Assembly: GCF_900638025.1 (NCBI RefSeq)
Contig: NZ_LR134481.1
Coordinates: forward strand, 1,426,001-1,490,000
Direction of reading: 5' to 3'
Origin: Haemophilus parainfluenzae
GTDB lineage: Bacteria; Pseudomonadota; Gammaproteobacteria; Enterobacterales; Pasteurellaceae
DNA: 64,000 nt
In this document: positions 21,971 to 32,205 of the stretch, piece after piece
Numbering within the stretch: position 1 is the first letter of the stretch
Layout: each line of letters begins with the position of its first letter
Program-made: the position numbers and the translations under genes
Notes under the pieces: model-generated
What the model saw: only the letters and a program-made list of their open reading frames with translations
Database searches by the model: none
What the model was told of the DNA's origin: nothing

Positions 21971-23889
21971 AAAAACAGATAAGTAAAATTTTTTCCAGTG
22001 ATGGCGAATTGAGTAAGAATATCAAAGGATTTAAGCCACGAGCAGAACAGCTCGAAATGGCTCAATCAGTAGGATATGCTATTCAAAATAAGCGACCGCT
22101 TGTTGTAGAAGCTGGAACAGGTACTGGAAAGACTTTTGCTTATTTAGCTCCGGCACTTATTGCAGGAAAGAAAACGATTATCTCAACTGGCTCTAAAAAT
22201 CTACAAGATCAACTCTTTTCAAGAGATCTTCCTGCCATAAAAAAAGCCTTAAATTATTCTGGCAAAATTGCATTATTGAAAGGGCGATCCAATTACTTAT
22301 GTTTGGAACGACTGGATCAAGTTATTGCTCAAGGTGTGCTTGGGGATAAATCTGTTTTAGCCGATTTAAGTAAAGTAAGAAAATGGAATAATGCGACGAA
22401 AACAGGCGATTTAACAGAATGTATTGAATTGGCTGAAGACAGCCCAATTTTGCCTCAATTGACGAGCACGGCAGAAAGTTGTTTAGGAACAGATTGTCCT
22501 AACTACGCTGAATGCTATGTTGCACAAGCTCGCAAAAAAGCGTTAAATGCAGATCTCGTTGTTGTAAATCATCATCTTTTCTTTGCTGATATGGCGGTAA
22601 AAGAAAGTGGCTTTGGTGAGCTTATTCCCAATGCAGAAGTTATTATTTTTGATGAAGCACATCAACTTCCCGATATTGCTAGCCAGTATTTTGGTCAATC
22701 ATTAACATCTCGCCAGCTATTTGATTTATGCAAAGATATCAATATTGTTTATCGAACCGAATTGAAAGATATGCCGCAGCTTGGCACTACTGCAGATACA
22801 TTGCTTAAAGTTATTCAAGATTTCCGTCTTCTTCTTGGGGAAGGAAATCAGCGAGGAAATTGGCGTGAGCTATTTAAGCAAAGTGCGGTTAAAAAATCCG
22901 TCGAATTATTGCAAGAAAAAATTGAGTTTCTTTCTGAAGTTATCAAGATTGCATTAGGTCGCTCTCAGACTTTAGATAGTATTTTTGAGCGCACTGAAAG
23001 TATTAAGAATCAATTAATTCGTCTTTGTGATACGGCCATTGTTGGCTATTGTTATTGGTACGAAAGTATGGGACGACAATTTGGTTTGCATATTACACCA
23101 CTAACAGTCGCAGATAAATTTGGTGAACAACTAAATAATAAAGAAGCCGCTTGGATTTTTACTTCAGCGACTCTTGAAGTCGGTGGCACTTTTAATCATT
23201 TCTGTCAGCGACTTGGTATTGAGCAAGCAGAACAAAAAATTCTTCACAGTCCTTTTGATTATCCTAATCAATCGCTACTTTGCGTACCACGGTATTTACC
23301 TGCAACGAATCAAAATAATACGTTACAATCTCTTGGTGAAATGTTGTTGCCTATCATCGATGCGAATAAAGGGCGATGCTTTATGCTTTGTACTTCTTAT
23401 TTAATGATGAGAGGTCTGGCAGAGTATTTTAGAGAAAAGAGTGAGCTTTCTATCTTATTACAAGGTGAAATGCCTAAAGCAAAATTACTCGAACAATTTA
23501 TTAATGAAACCCATAGTGTGCTAGTTGCTACTTCTAGCTTTTGGGAAGGCGTGGATGTCCGTGGTGATGCACTTTCCTTGGTCATTATTGATAAATTGCC
23601 TTTTACCGCACCAGATGAACCTTTGCTAAAAGCGCGTATTGAAGATTGTCGATTGCAAGGTGGCGATCCATTTAATGATATACAGATCCCTGAAGCGGTT
23701 ATTACGCTGAAACAAGGTGTAGGACGCCTAATTCGAGATGTAACAGATCGTGGTGCGGTAATTATTTGTGATAATCGTCTTGTTATGCGAAATTACGGAG
23801 AAACCTTTCTAAAAAGTTTACCTAATTCAACCCGTACCCGAGATCTCAACAAAGTGGTACAATTCTTACAAAATGAGAAAATGGATTAA
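21967..23889 (+). CDS. yoaA: YoaA/DinG-family ATP-dependent DNA helicase
   Basis: A 640-residue superfamily 2 helicase of the XPD/DinG type that repairs replication-stalling DNA damage. Walker A is EAGTGTGKT (K55) and the DEAH box is at 228-231. Four cysteines that fit an Fe-S cluster lie between them (C111, C171, C176, C182), and the motif VI segment QGVGRLIRD is near the C-terminus. The start at 21967 overlaps the stop of the def remnant (ATGA) and has no clear ribosome binding site, so translation is probably coupled to the remnant. The protein appears full length. It is followed 2 bases later by tsaB. The name yoaA rather than dinG is inferred from length and the tsaB-slp-fadD neighbourhood, the same order as in E. 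coli. Confidence 0.92.
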   Translation: MKKQISKIFSSDGELSKNIKGFKPRAEQLEMAQSVGYAIQNKRPLVVEAGTGTGKTFAYLAPALIAGKKTIISTGSKNLQDQLFSRDLPAIKKALNYSGKIALLKGRSNYLCLERLDQVIAQGVLGDKSVLADLSKVRKWNNATKTGDLTECIELAEDSPILPQLTSTAESCLGTDCPNYAECYVAQARKKALNADLVVVNHHLFFADMAVKESGFGELIPNAEVIIFDEAHQLPDIASQYFGQSLTSRQLFDLCKDINIVYRTELKDMPQLGTTADTLLKVIQDFRLLLGEGNQRGNWRELFKQSAVKKSVELLQEKIEFLSEVIKIALGRSQTLDSIFERTESIKNQLIRLCDTAIVGYCYWYESMGRQFGLHITPLTVADKFGEQLNNKEAAWIFTSATLEVGGTFNHFCQRLGIEQAEQKILHSPFDYPNQSLLCVPRYLPATNQNNTLQSLGEMLLPIIDANKGRCFMLCTSYLMMRGLAEYFREKSELSILLQGEMPKAKLLEQFINETHSVLVATSSFWEGVDVRGDALSLVIIDKLPFTAPDEPLLKARIEDCRLQGGDPFNDIQIPEAVITLKQGVGRLIRDVTDRGAVIICDNRLVMRNYGETFLKSLPNSTRTRDLNKVVQFLQNEKMD

Positions 23890-23891
23890 TA

Positions 23892-24602
23892 ATGAAAAAT
23901 ATCACCTTATTAGCACTTGATACTTCAACAGAAGCCTGTTCTGTTGCACTTTGGCATAAAGGCGAAAAAACACATTTAGATGAATTAGCACAACGTACAC
24001 ATACAAAACGTATTCTTCCAATGGTTGATGAGTTGCTCGCTAATTCAGGTATCAATTTGAAGCAGGTGGATGCGTTAGCATTTGGACGCGGTCCTGGTAG
24101 TTTTACTGGTGTTCGTGTCGGTGCAGGGATTGCTCAAGGGCTTGCATTTGGTGCTGATTTACCTGTTATTGCGGTATCAAATTTAACAGCAATGGCTCAG
24201 GCTGCATTTGAATTACATCAAGCTGAAAATGTGGTAGCTGCCATTGATGCGAGAATGAATGAAGTTTATTTTTCTCAAGTAAAACGAGAAAAAGTGCGCT
24301 CAGAATTGGGTGAGTTTTTCCAATGGAATCCTGTTATAGAAGAACAAGTTTGCCAACCTGAAAAAGTGCTTGAACAGCTTTCAGATTTAACCGCCTATCA
24401 AGTCGGAACAGGTTGGGCAGCGTATCCTCAATTTAAAGACAGTGGTTTAGGAGGGAGTGATATTATTTTACCTTCTGCACAATATATGCTTGAGCTTGCT
24501 TTAACAGATTATGCACAGAATAAAGTCATATCTGCCTTAGAAATTGAACCGGTTTATTTGCGTAATGAAGTGACTTGGAAAAAATTACCTGGGCGTGAAT
24601 AA
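23892..24602 (+). CDS. tsaB: tRNA threonylcarbamoyladenosine synthesis protein TsaB
   Basis: A 236-residue protein of the ASKHA fold that partners TsaD and TsaE in making t6A at position 37 of ANN-decoding tRNAs. The N-terminal LALDTSTEACSVAL and GRGPGSFTGVRVG motifs are characteristic. It lacks the metal ligands of TsaD, as is normal for TsaB. It starts 2 bases after the yoaA stop, so it is in the same operon. Confidence 0.95.
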   Translation: MKNITLLALDTSTEACSVALWHKGEKTHLDELAQRTHTKRILPMVDELLANSGINLKQVDALAFGRGPGSFTGVRVGAGIAQGLAFGADLPVIAVSNLTAMAQAAFELHQAENVVAAIDARMNEVYFSQVKREKVRSELGEFFQWNPVIEEQVCQPEKVLEQLSDLTAYQVGTGWAAYPQFKDSGLGGSDIILPSAQYMLELALTDYAQNKVISALEIEPVYLRNEVTWKKLPGRE

Positions 24603-24622
24603 TTTTCAAAAAGGAGTTGAAG

Positions 24623-25165
24623 ATGAATAAAAAAACGATTTTAGTTTTAACCGCACTTTCGATCACATTAGTGGGATGTGTTAATGCACCAAGAGGACTG
24701 GAAAAAGAACAGTTTACTTTAAAATCATTATCTTCAATTCTGCAGAGTGATTATAGCTGTCAGTGCAAATCAATTCGTTTAGGCGGAAAAGTATTAACAG
24801 CACAAGCCCAGCCGAATAAAACTAAAATTGAAGTATTAAGCTATCCAGTTTACTCAACCTCAGCAAAACCCATGATTGATGAACAACCTAATGGACGTTT
24901 CATTACTTATCTTGATGGTTTTGTTGAGCCAGAAAGCTTAAAAGATCAATTTATTACAATTGGCGGCACCTTACTGAAAACAGAACAAGGCAAGGTTGAT
25001 CAGGCAAGCTACACTTACCCTGTAATTCAAACCAATCACTATCGTGTCTGGAAGCTTTCTCAAAGCTATTACTATCCAGATGATATGTGGGAGAATTGGG
25101 GCTTTTGGGGTCGACGACCGTATTATTGGTATGGCGAGCCTGAAATTCGCTATTATCTCTACTAA
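24623..25165 (+). CDS. slp: Slp-family outer-membrane lipoprotein
   Basis: A 180-residue lipoprotein with a type II signal peptide and lipobox LVGC (C19). The Slp family is an outer-membrane starvation or stress lipoprotein group of unknown biochemical role. The C-terminus is rich in Trp and Tyr. The start is the ATG at 24623, placed 6 bases after AAGGAG; a TTG 6 bases upstream is less likely. It sits 20 bases after tsaB and before fadD, as in H. influenzae. An uptake signal overlaps codons 10-12 of the signal peptide. Confidence 0.9.
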   Translation: MNKKTILVLTALSITLVGCVNAPRGLEKEQFTLKSLSSILQSDYSCQCKSIRLGGKVLTAQAQPNKTKIEVLSYPVYSTSAKPMIDEQPNGRFITYLDGFVEPESLKDQFITIGGTLLKTEQGKVDQASYTYPVIQTNHYRVWKLSQSYYYPDDMWENWGFWGRRPYYWYGEPEIRYYLY

Positions 25166-25211
25166 CTAAATGATAAAATTAAGAAAATTTTCCAAAGAAT
25201 AAGGATAAAAA

Positions 25212-26900
25212 ATGGAAAAAGTTTGGTTTCAAAATTATCCAGAAGGTTCACCTACCACGCTGGATACATCTAAGTATGATTCGATTCTCGATATTTTAGA
25301 TAAAGCAATTCGTGAGCACCCAGACCGTCCCGCTTATATCAACATGGGGCAGGTTTTAACATTTCGTAAATTAGAAGAGCGCAGCCGTGCATTTGCAGCT
25401 TATTTACAAAATGAATTAAAGTTAGAACGTGGTGAGCGTGTTGCATTGATGATGCCGAATTTATTGCAATATCCTATTGCGCTGTTCGGTATCTTACGTG
25501 CGGGCTTAGTTGTGGTAAATGTGAATCCACTTTATACCCCTCGTGAATTAGAACATCAGTTAGAAGATAGCGGTGCCACGGCGATTGTCGTTGTTTCAAA
25601 CTTCGCCTCAACCTTAGAAAAAATCGTGTTTAATACTAAAGTGAAACACGTGATTTTGACAAGAATGGGTGATCAGCTTTCTTTTGGTAAGCGTAATTTG
25701 GTCAATTTTGTGGTGAAATATGTCAAAAAGTTAGTACCAAAATATAAATTACCGAATGCTGTAACGTTCCGTGAAGTGTTAAGTGTTGGTAAATATCGCC
25801 AATATGTCCGCCCTCAAGTGGATCGTAAAGATTTAGCCTTCCTACAATATACAGGTGGTACAACGGGTGTTGCTAAAGGCGCAATGCTGACACATGGTAA
25901 TATTATTACCAATATTTTCCAAGCGAAGTGGATTGCAGAGCCATTTATTGGCGATCATACCAAGCAACGCATTGCCGTACTGGCTTTACCGCTTTATCAT
26001 GTTTTTGCCTTAACGGTAAACTGTTTACTCTTCTTAGAGCTTGGCGTTACCGCGCTCTTAATTACGAACCCACGTGATATTGATGGTTTTGTTAAAGAGC
26101 TCAAAAAATACCGTTTTGAAGCGATTACAGGGGTGAATACCTTGTTTAATGCGCTACTTAATAATGAAAATTTCAAAGAAGTAGATTTTTCACGATTAAA
26201 ACTTTCTGTTGGTGGCGGTATGGCGATCCAACAATCGGTCGCAACACGCTGGCATGATTTAACCGGCTGTAACATCATCGAAGGTTACGGCATGACAGAA
26301 TGTTCACCGTTAATTGCTGCTTGTCCGATTAATGTGGTGAAACACAATGGTACAATCGGTGTACCTGTGCCAAATACCGATATTAAAATTATCAAAGATG
26401 ATGGCTCGGAAGCACAACTTGGTGAAGCTGGAGAGCTTTGGGTTAAAGGTGAACAAGTCATGCGTGGTTATTGGCAACGGCCTGAAGCGACTGCTGAAGT
26501 GCTTCAAGATGGTTGGATGGCAACGGGTGATATCGTCATTATGGACGAGAGCTATAGCCTCCGTATTGTTGACCGCAAAAAAGATATGATCTTAGTTTCA
26601 GGCTTTAATGTTTATCCAAATGAAATCGAAGATGTGGTGATGCTAAATTATAAAGTTGCTGAAGTGGTTGCTATTGGTGTACCACATGAAGTGTCGGGAG
26701 AAACCATCAAAATCTTTGTTGTGAAGAAAGATGATAGCCTCACGCGTGATGAATTGCGCCAGCATTGCCGACAACATCTGACGGGTTATAAAGTCCCGAA
26801 AGATATTGAGTTTCGCGATGAATTACCAAAAAGTAATGTAGGCAAAATTTTACGACGCGTACTGCGTGATGAAGAAATAGCAAAACGCTCACAACATTAA
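25212..26900 (+). CDS. fadD: Long-chain fatty acid-CoA ligase
   Basis: A 562-residue adenylate-forming enzyme that activates long-chain fatty acids with ATP and CoA. The AMP-binding motif [11 protein letters not shown] is at 213-223, GYGMTECSP is near 359, and the hinge region [16 protein letters not shown] follows at about 455-470. Length matches E. coli FadD (561). In Haemophilus, which lacks a full beta-oxidation pathway, it more likely activates host fatty acids for lipid synthesis; this role is inference. It ends at a perfect terminator. Confidence 0.95.
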   Translation: MEKVWFQNYPEGSPTTLDTSKYDSILDILDKAIREHPDRPAYINMGQVLTFRKLEERSRAFAAYLQNELKLERGERVALMMPNLLQYPIALFGILRAGLVVVNVNPLYTPRELEHQLEDSGATAIVVVSNFASTLEKIVFNTKVKHVILTRMGDQLSFGKRNLVNFVVKYVKKLVPKYKLPNAVTFREVLSVGKYRQYVRPQVDRKDLAFLQYTGGTTGVAKGAMLTHGNIITNIFQAKWIAEPFIGDHTKQRIAVLALPLYHVFALTVNCLLFLELGVTALLITNPRDIDGFVKELKKYRFEAITGVNTLFNALLNNENFKEVDFSRLKLSVGGGMAIQQSVATRWHDLTGCNIIEGYGMTECSPLIAACPINVVKHNGTIGVPVPNTDIKIIKDDGSEAQLGEAGELWVKGEQVMRGYWQRPEATAEVLQDGWMATGDIVIMDESYSLRIVDRKKDMILVSGFNVYPNEIEDVVMLNYKVAEVVAIGVPHEVSGETIKIFVVKKDDSLTRDELRQHCRQHLTGYKVPKDIEFRDELPKSNVGKILRRVLRDEEIAKRSQH

Positions 26901-26906
26901 TTTAAT

Positions 26907-26940
26907 CAGGGATATGTGTTCATATCCCTGTTTAGTCTTT
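26907..26940 (+). terminator. Rho-independent terminator of fadD
   Basis: CAGGGATATG (26907-26916) and CATATCCCTG (26921-26930) form a perfect 10-bp stem with a 4-base loop, followed by TTTAGTCTTT. Confidence 0.88.
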
Positions 26941-26969
26941 ACCTCTATTTGAAAATACATCCTATTACA

Positions 26970-28121
26970 ATGATAAAAGAATGCCAAAATCAACCGCAGT
27001 TTACATTAATTCAAAATAATGAAGAGCTCGCTCAGGTTTGTCAGTTAGCACGTCAGCAAAGTGCGGTCGCTTTAGATACCGAATTTATGCGGGTATCGAC
27101 CTATTATCCTAAATTAGGATTAATTCAACTTTATGATAGTGAACGAGTTTCATTGATCGATCCTTTATCGATTACTGATTTTTCACCTTTTGTAGAATTA
27201 TTACATGATCAAGAGGTAATAAAAATTTTGCATGCTTGTAATGAAGATTTATTGGTTTTCTTACAAGAATTTGATGCGCTTCCACAACCTATGATGGATA
27301 CACAAATCATGGCGCGTTTCCTAGGTTTTGCTAATTCAGCGGGCCTGGCTAAACTTGTGTTGCATTATTTGGGCGTTGAAATGGATAAAGGGGCAACACG
27401 TACAAACTGGCTAAAACGCCCGCTTTCTCCCGTACAGCTACAATATGCTGCAGGGGATGTATGGTATCTCTTACCAGTCTATCAAAAAATGCAAATAGAA
27501 TTAGCAGAATCTCCTTGGTTTCAAGCGGTAATTGATGATTGCCAGCTTGCGATTTCGAAAACCAGTAAATTAGACGATCGCGATCCAGACAAAGCTTATT
27601 TGGATATTCCGAATGTTTGGAAATTGAATCCGCTCGAATTAGCGCGTTTACAGCTATTGGCAAAATGGCGACAAGAAACCGCAATGTCACGAAACTTAGC
27701 TCTTTCTTATGTGGTGAAATCAGACAACCTTTGGAAAGTAGCCAAAAATAATCCTCGTAATACATTAGAAATGTTAGCGCTTGGATTATCTGAAAATGAA
27801 GTGCGTGTACGTGGCAAAAAAATGCTTCAATTATTAGCACAAAGCCGTCGAATTTCACCTTATGATTATCCTACACGTTTAGTGCGCATTGTGGATGATC
27901 CTCGTTATAAAAAGGCAATTCGATTGTTACAAGAAAAAGCTTATGAACTGACCCCAAAAGGATTAACCCTTGATATTCTGGCGAGTAAACGAAATTTAGA
28001 AGATCTCATTAAATGGGTTTGGCTAAAAAATGAAGATATGACCAAACAGCCCGATCTGCTTTTAGGGTGGCGAAGAGAAATTGGCTTGAAGCTGGTTGAA
28101 TACTTAAAATCTGTAGAATAG
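26970..28121 (+). CDS. rnd: Ribonuclease D
   Basis: A 383-residue 3'-5' exoribonuclease that trims tRNA precursors. The DEDD exonuclease motifs are visible: ALDTEF near residue 33, CNEDLLVF near 90 and YAAGDVWYL near 156. An HRDC domain (about 215-295) follows. I chose the ATG at 26970 because an in-frame ATG at 26916 lies inside the stem of the fadD terminator and would add an unrelated hydrophobic stretch. No strong ribosome site is seen. An uptake signal within the gene encodes QSAVAL. Confidence 0.92.
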   Translation: MIKECQNQPQFTLIQNNEELAQVCQLARQQSAVALDTEFMRVSTYYPKLGLIQLYDSERVSLIDPLSITDFSPFVELLHDQEVIKILHACNEDLLVFLQEFDALPQPMMDTQIMARFLGFANSAGLAKLVLHYLGVEMDKGATRTNWLKRPLSPVQLQYAAGDVWYLLPVYQKMQIELAESPWFQAVIDDCQLAISKTSKLDDRDPDKAYLDIPNVWKLNPLELARLQLLAKWRQETAMSRNLALSYVVKSDNLWKVAKNNPRNTLEMLALGLSENEVRVRGKKMLQLLAQSRRISPYDYPTRLVRIVDDPRYKKAIRLLQEKAYELTPKGLTLDILASKRNLEDLIKWVWLKNEDMTKQPDLLLGWRREIGLKLVEYLKSVE

Positions 28122-28138
28122 CCATTAAAAACGATCCT

Positions 28139-28180
28139 AAAAATAACCGCACTTTGAATCATCAAAAGCGCGGTTATTTT
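28139..28180. terminator. Imperfect inverted uptake-signal hairpin (rnd/pta)
   Basis: AAAAATAACCGCACTTT faces AAAAGCGCGGTTATTTT with one or two mismatches. It is AT-flanked on both sides and lies between convergent rnd and pta, so it probably terminates both. Confidence 0.75.
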
Positions 28181-28208
28181 CTTTAGTGTTTTACAACGAA
28201 GGCTTTAA

Positions 28209-29660
28209 TTAAGCTTGAGTTGCTTGGATCGCAGTTAATGCGATGGTGTAGACGATATCATCTACTAATGCACCACGAGATAAGTCATTAACCGGTTTAC
28301 GCATACCTTGAAGCATTGGACCTACTGCCACTAAATCAGCAGAACGTTGAACTGCTTTATAGCCGATGTTACCTGCGTTGATATCAGGGAATACAAAGAC
28401 GTTTGCTTGACCAGCCACTTTAGAGTTTGGCGCTTTAGAAGCGGCTACATCTTTCATTACTGCCGCATCGTATTGTAATGGACCATCGATTAATAAATCA
28501 GGACGTTTTTCTTGTGCAATACGCGTTGCTTCTTTCACTTTCTCTACAGATTGGCCTGAACCAGAAGTACCGGTTGAGTAAGAAAGCATTGCGACTTTTG
28601 GATTTAAACCAAATGCTTTTGCAGATTCAGCTGATTGGATTGCGATTTCAGCCAGTTGTTCAGCGGTTGGTTCTGGGTTTACTGCACAGTCACCATACAC
28701 TAATACTTGGTCTGGTAATAACATGAAGAATACAGACGAGATAATTGAGCTACCTGGTGCTGTTTTGATGATTTGCATCGGTGGACGAATGGTATTTGCA
28801 GTGGTGTGAACGGCACCAGAGACTAAACCATCTACTTCGCCCGCTTCTAACATCATCGTACCTAATACAACGGTGTCTTCTAATTGCGCGCGCGCTTGTT
28901 CTTCCGTTAAACCTTTAGATTTACGTAATTCAACCAAACGAGCAACGTAGTTTTCGCGTACGTCAGCTGGATTGATGATCGTTACGTCAGCACCTAAAGT
29001 CACGCCTTGTTCTGCTGCAACTTTTTTCACGGATTCTGGATCCGCTAATAACACTGATTTTGCAATACCACGTTCAGCACAGATAGCTGCTGCTTTAACA
29101 GTACGAGGTTCATCACCTTCTGGTAATACGATGGTTTTACCTGCTTTGCGAGCTAAATCGGTTAATTTGAAACGGAATGCAGCTGGAGAAATACGCGCTT
29201 CTCGAGCAAGTGGTGCAGAGATTGCATTCGCTAGTGCTTGAGCATCTAAGGTTTTAATTTTGCCTGCTTGCGCACTAAATACACCTAAGATTTCAGCGTT
29301 GTTCACACCGCCAAATTCTGAAGCAACAGCTTCGACTAATGTGCCTTCTTCATTGTTTGCCACTAAGATAATTTGTGCATCTAAGGTTTGTGCAATTGCG
29401 AAGTTTAAGCTATTTGCAAAAGGCGCTTGAGCTGAAGGTTGAACACCTTTAACAACCACTAAATTTGCATTTAATGCTTGGAAATCAGCCACAATTTTTT
29501 CTAATAACACGTCTTTTTGATTATTTGCGATTAATGCTTGAGCGGCTTTTACATCTTCTACTGCATTGAATACGACGGCGCCTGTTGTTTTAGCTACGTC
29601 TAATGCTGCTGCTAAATTTGCATCTGCGCTAGTTGGAATAAGAATAACTGCTTTAGTCAT
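28209..29660 (-). CDS. pta: Phosphate acetyltransferase, short form lacking the DRTGG domain
   Basis: A 483-residue enzyme that interconverts acetyl-CoA and acetyl phosphate in overflow metabolism. The catalytic PTA_PTB domain is complete (about 158-483, very close to E. coli residues 390-714, with [14 protein letters not shown] and [10 protein letters not shown]). The N-terminal part is cut down. E. coli Pta (714 residues) has a P-loop-like BioD domain and a DRTGG domain. Here the N-domain keeps [11 protein letters not shown] and the [12 protein letters not shown] segment, but lacks about 35 residues including the P-loop region, and then jumps to the catalytic domain with no DRTGG domain. 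The reading frame is intact. It lies downstream of ackA, beyond a terminator. Confidence 0.93.
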   Translation of the reverse strand: MTKAVILIPTSADANLAAALDVAKTTGAVVFNAVEDVKAAQALIANNQKDVLLEKIVADFQALNANLVVVKGVQPSAQAPFANSLNFAIAQTLDAQIILVANNEEGTLVEAVASEFGGVNNAEILGVFSAQAGKIKTLDAQALANAISAPLAREARISPAAFRFKLTDLARKAGKTIVLPEGDEPRTVKAAAICAERGIAKSVLLADPESVKKVAAEQGVTLGADVTIINPADVRENYVARLVELRKSKGLTEEQARAQLEDTVVLGTMMLEAGEVDGLVSGAVHTTANTIRPPMQIIKTAPGSSIISSVFFMLLPDQVLVYGDCAVNPEPTAEQLAEIAIQSAESAKAFGLNPKVAMLSYSTGTSGSGQSVEKVKEATRIAQEKRPDLLIDGPLQYDAAVMKDVAASKAPNSKVAGQANVFVFPDINAGNIGYKAVQRSADLVAVGPMLQGMRKPVNDLSRGALVDDIVYTIALTAIQATQA

Positions 29661-29683
29661 TTTGATATACCTTTTAATGAATG

Positions 29684-29710
29684 AAAAAAACCTGCTGATT
29701 TCTCAGCAGG
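29684..29710 (-). terminator. Terminator between ackA and pta
   Basis: CCTGCTGA (29691-29698) and TCAGCAGG (29703-29710) form a perfect stem; on the minus strand the hairpin is followed by seven T. It should limit read-through from ackA into pta, so pta may be expressed at a lower level or from its own promoter. Confidence 0.82.
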
Positions 29711-29725
29711 TCTGAAGAAAATTGA

Positions 29726-30931
29726 TTAGCCCGCTAAACGTGCTGTATCTTGTGCAATGACTAATTCTTCGTTAGTTGGAAGAACGATTGCTTTGAATGC
29801 AGAATCATCAGCGGTAATTAAGCCCGATTTGCCAAAGCGAGCAGCAAGATTACGTTCTTGGTCTAATTTGATGCCAAATAATTTTAAGTGACCTAACGCT
29901 AATTCACGAACGTGAGCTGAGTTTTCACCGATACCACCCGTAAATGCAATCGCATCTAAGTGATCATCACCTAAAACAGCCATATATGCACCGATGTATT
30001 TTGCTAAACGGTAGCTGTAAACGTTTAATGCACGTTTTGCTTCTGGTTTAGATGCGTCATCATAGTTATCTTCTGCATAACGACAGTCGCTCGTTACTTC
30101 AGTTAAACCTAAAAGACCTGATTTTTTCACTAGGGTCTCTTCGATTTGCTCCATTGACATGCCTAAGTTTTTGTATAGATAGAAAATGATTGCAGGGTCG
30201 ATGTCACCACAACGTGTACCCATCACTAAACCTTCTAATGGAGTTAAACCCATAGATGTATCGATACATTTACCGTTACGAACCACAGAAACAGAACCCC
30301 CATTACCTAAATGACAGATAATTGCGTTTACTTGATCTGCCGGTTTGCCTACGTATTCAGCCACTTCACGAGAAACGAAATAGTGGCTGGTACCGTGGGC
30401 ACCGTAGCGACGTACGCCATGTTCTTTGTAAAGTGAGTATGGAAGCGCATACAAGAATGCTTCTTCAGGCATGGTTTGGTGGAATGCGGTATCAAATACG
30501 ACAACGTTCTTATCTTTTAAGTGTGGGAATGTTTTGAATGCTTCACGGATACCAATTAAGTGAGCCGGGTTGTGAAGTGGTGCGAATTGCGCTGCATCTT
30601 CAATACCTTTAATCACTTCGTCTGTTACGACAACAGATTGGGTGTATTTCTCACCACCGTGAACGATACGGTGACCAATAGAGGTGATAGAGTTTTTAAG
30701 CTCATCAGTCATAATGTTTGATGCGATGAAGTTAAGAGCTTCAGTGTGCGCAGCTCCAGCACCTAAATCTGCACTACCTTTTTCACCGTTAAGTTTCCAT
30801 TTGATACGAGCTTCAGGAAGATAAAATGCTTCGGCTAAGCCTGATAATTTTTCGTCACCTGTCGCAGGATCGAGGATTGCAAATTTTAATGAAGAACTAC
30901 CACAGTTAAGGATGAGAACAAGTTTTGACAT
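29726..30931 (-). CDS. ackA: Acetate kinase
   Basis: A 401-residue enzyme that makes ATP and acetate from acetyl phosphate and ADP, the partner of Pta. The family start [16 protein letters not shown] motif is at residues 4-16, and the ASKHA phosphate motifs ([24 protein letters not shown]) are present. I place the start at 30931 with [13 protein letters not shown]; an upstream in-frame ATG at 31081 would add 50 residues unlike any acetate kinase. It is divergent from yfbV, the same neighbourhood as in E. coli. Confidence 0.96.
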   Translation of the reverse strand: MSKLVLILNCGSSSLKFAILDPATGDEKLSGLAEAFYLPEARIKWKLNGEKGSADLGAGAAHTEALNFIASNIMTDELKNSITSIGHRIVHGGEKYTQSVVVTDEVIKGIEDAAQFAPLHNPAHLIGIREAFKTFPHLKDKNVVVFDTAFHQTMPEEAFLYALPYSLYKEHGVRRYGAHGTSHYFVSREVAEYVGKPADQVNAIICHLGNGGSVSVVRNGKCIDTSMGLTPLEGLVMGTRCGDIDPAIIFYLYKNLGMSMEQIEETLVKKSGLLGLTEVTSDCRYAEDNYDDASKPEAKRALNVYSYRLAKYIGAYMAVLGDDHLDAIAFTGGIGENSAHVRELALGHLKLFGIKLDQERNLAARFGKSGLITADDSAFKAIVLPTNEELVIAQDTARLAG

Positions 30932-31152
30932 AGGAACCCTATTTTTTATTGAAGTTAATAAAAATCCATTCACAAGAAAGGACCACAAACATGGTATAGA
31001 ATACACCTTTTGGCGAATAAAATAAAATAACACAAGTGTAAAAATACAATCTTTTCTTAAAAAAGTTGAAAATTTCAACAATTTCTAGTCAGGGATGACA
31101 ATTAAACCTAAACTAGAGTATTATAAGTGCGGTTATTTTCAAGGATGTTTTT

Positions 31153-31599
31153 ATGTCATCATTTTTTTCAACCTTAAAACAAGGGCAAGTTTATTTGCAA
31201 ACGTGGCCATTAGAAGCGAAACTCGGCATGATTTTTCCGGAAAATCGCATTATTAAAGCCACAAAATTTGCACAAAAATTTATGCCTTTTATGGCAGTAT
31301 TTGCAGTGGTCTGGCAGCAACTTTATGCCAAAGCAGATCTTACTGCATTTTCGATTGCTATTTTGACCGCAATTTGTGCATTAGCGATGCCATTTCAAGG
31401 TTTATATTGGTTGGGGAAACGAGCAAAATCACCCTTAGAACCGCAAAGTTCTCAGTGGTTTTATGAGATTAGTGAACGTTTGAGAAAACAACATGAAAGT
31501 TTGCCAACCGTGCAAGATAAACCGACATATCAGCACTTGGCAGAAGTATTACGAAAGGCGCAGCGAAAATTAGATAAAGCATTTTGGCAGGAAATCTAG
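31153..31599 (+). CDS. yfbV: YfbV (UPF0208) family membrane protein
   Basis: A 148-residue inner-membrane protein of the UPF0208/YfbV family with two adjacent membrane helices (about 43-62 and 66-90) and a basic cytoplasmic C-terminus. In E. coli YfbV helps confine the Ter macrodomain; whether this holds in Haemophilus is unknown. It is divergent from ackA, with an uptake signal (AAGTGCGGT, about 31127) in the shared promoter region. Confidence 0.92.
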   Translation: MSSFFSTLKQGQVYLQTWPLEAKLGMIFPENRIIKATKFAQKFMPFMAVFAVVWQQLYAKADLTAFSIAILTAICALAMPFQGLYWLGKRAKSPLEPQSSQWFYEISERLRKQHESLPTVQDKPTYQHLAEVLRKAQRKLDKAFWQEI

Positions 31600-31703
31600 T
31601 CAATTGCTTTAAATTTTATTAACGCAAACGTTTTCCTTTTGTGTTTTTTTATGTAGAATACTGCGGTCGCAATGGCGGCCCTTTTTAATTGAGAGATTAT
31701 TTA

Positions 31704-32195
31704 ATGATTGATTATATTATCATTGGTATTATTGCGTTTTCTGTTATCGTGAGTTTATTACGTGGATTTGTGCGAGAGGTGATGTCTCTTGCGAGTTGGG
31801 TCATTGCATTTATTGTTGCTAGCCAATTTTATCCTTATCTCGCTACCTATCTTACTCAAATCGGCTCCGACTATGTACGTAATGGTGCTGCAATCGGTAT
31901 TTTGTTTGTGTTAACTTTAATTGTGGGTAGTGTTGTTAATTATGTAATTAGCCAATTAGTGAATAAAACAGGATTAACAGGAACTGATCGTGTGCTCGGT
32001 GCGGCATTTGGCTTAATTCGTGGTGCTTTAATTGTTGCAGCGATTTTATTTTTCCTAGATACCTTCACAAACTTTGAACAAACCGATTGGTGGAAAGAAT
32101 CAAAATTGATTCCTCATTTTGGTTTTATTATTGAATGGTTTTTTCAACAACTACAAGCAAGCTCGAGTTTTTTAAACTCTACTTTTAAACAATAA
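31704..32195 (+). CDS. cvpA: Colicin V production protein family CvpA
   Basis: A 163-residue inner-membrane protein with four predicted helices (about 2-20, 25-45, 62-85, 100-122) and a C-terminal amphipathic part. The CvpA family affects envelope integrity; the name comes from a requirement for colicin V export. The ATG at 31704 is chosen; a TTG five codons upstream is also in frame. It is followed 10 bases later by purF, the conserved cvpA-purF operon. Confidence 0.94.
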   Translation: MIDYIIIGIIAFSVIVSLLRGFVREVMSLASWVIAFIVASQFYPYLATYLTQIGSDYVRNGAAIGILFVLTLIVGSVVNYVISQLVNKTGLTGTDRVLGAAFGLIRGALIVAAILFFLDTFTNFEQTDWWKESKLIPHFGFIIEWFFQQLQASSSFLNSTFKQ

Positions 32196-32205
32196 GGTCG
32201 TCAAT

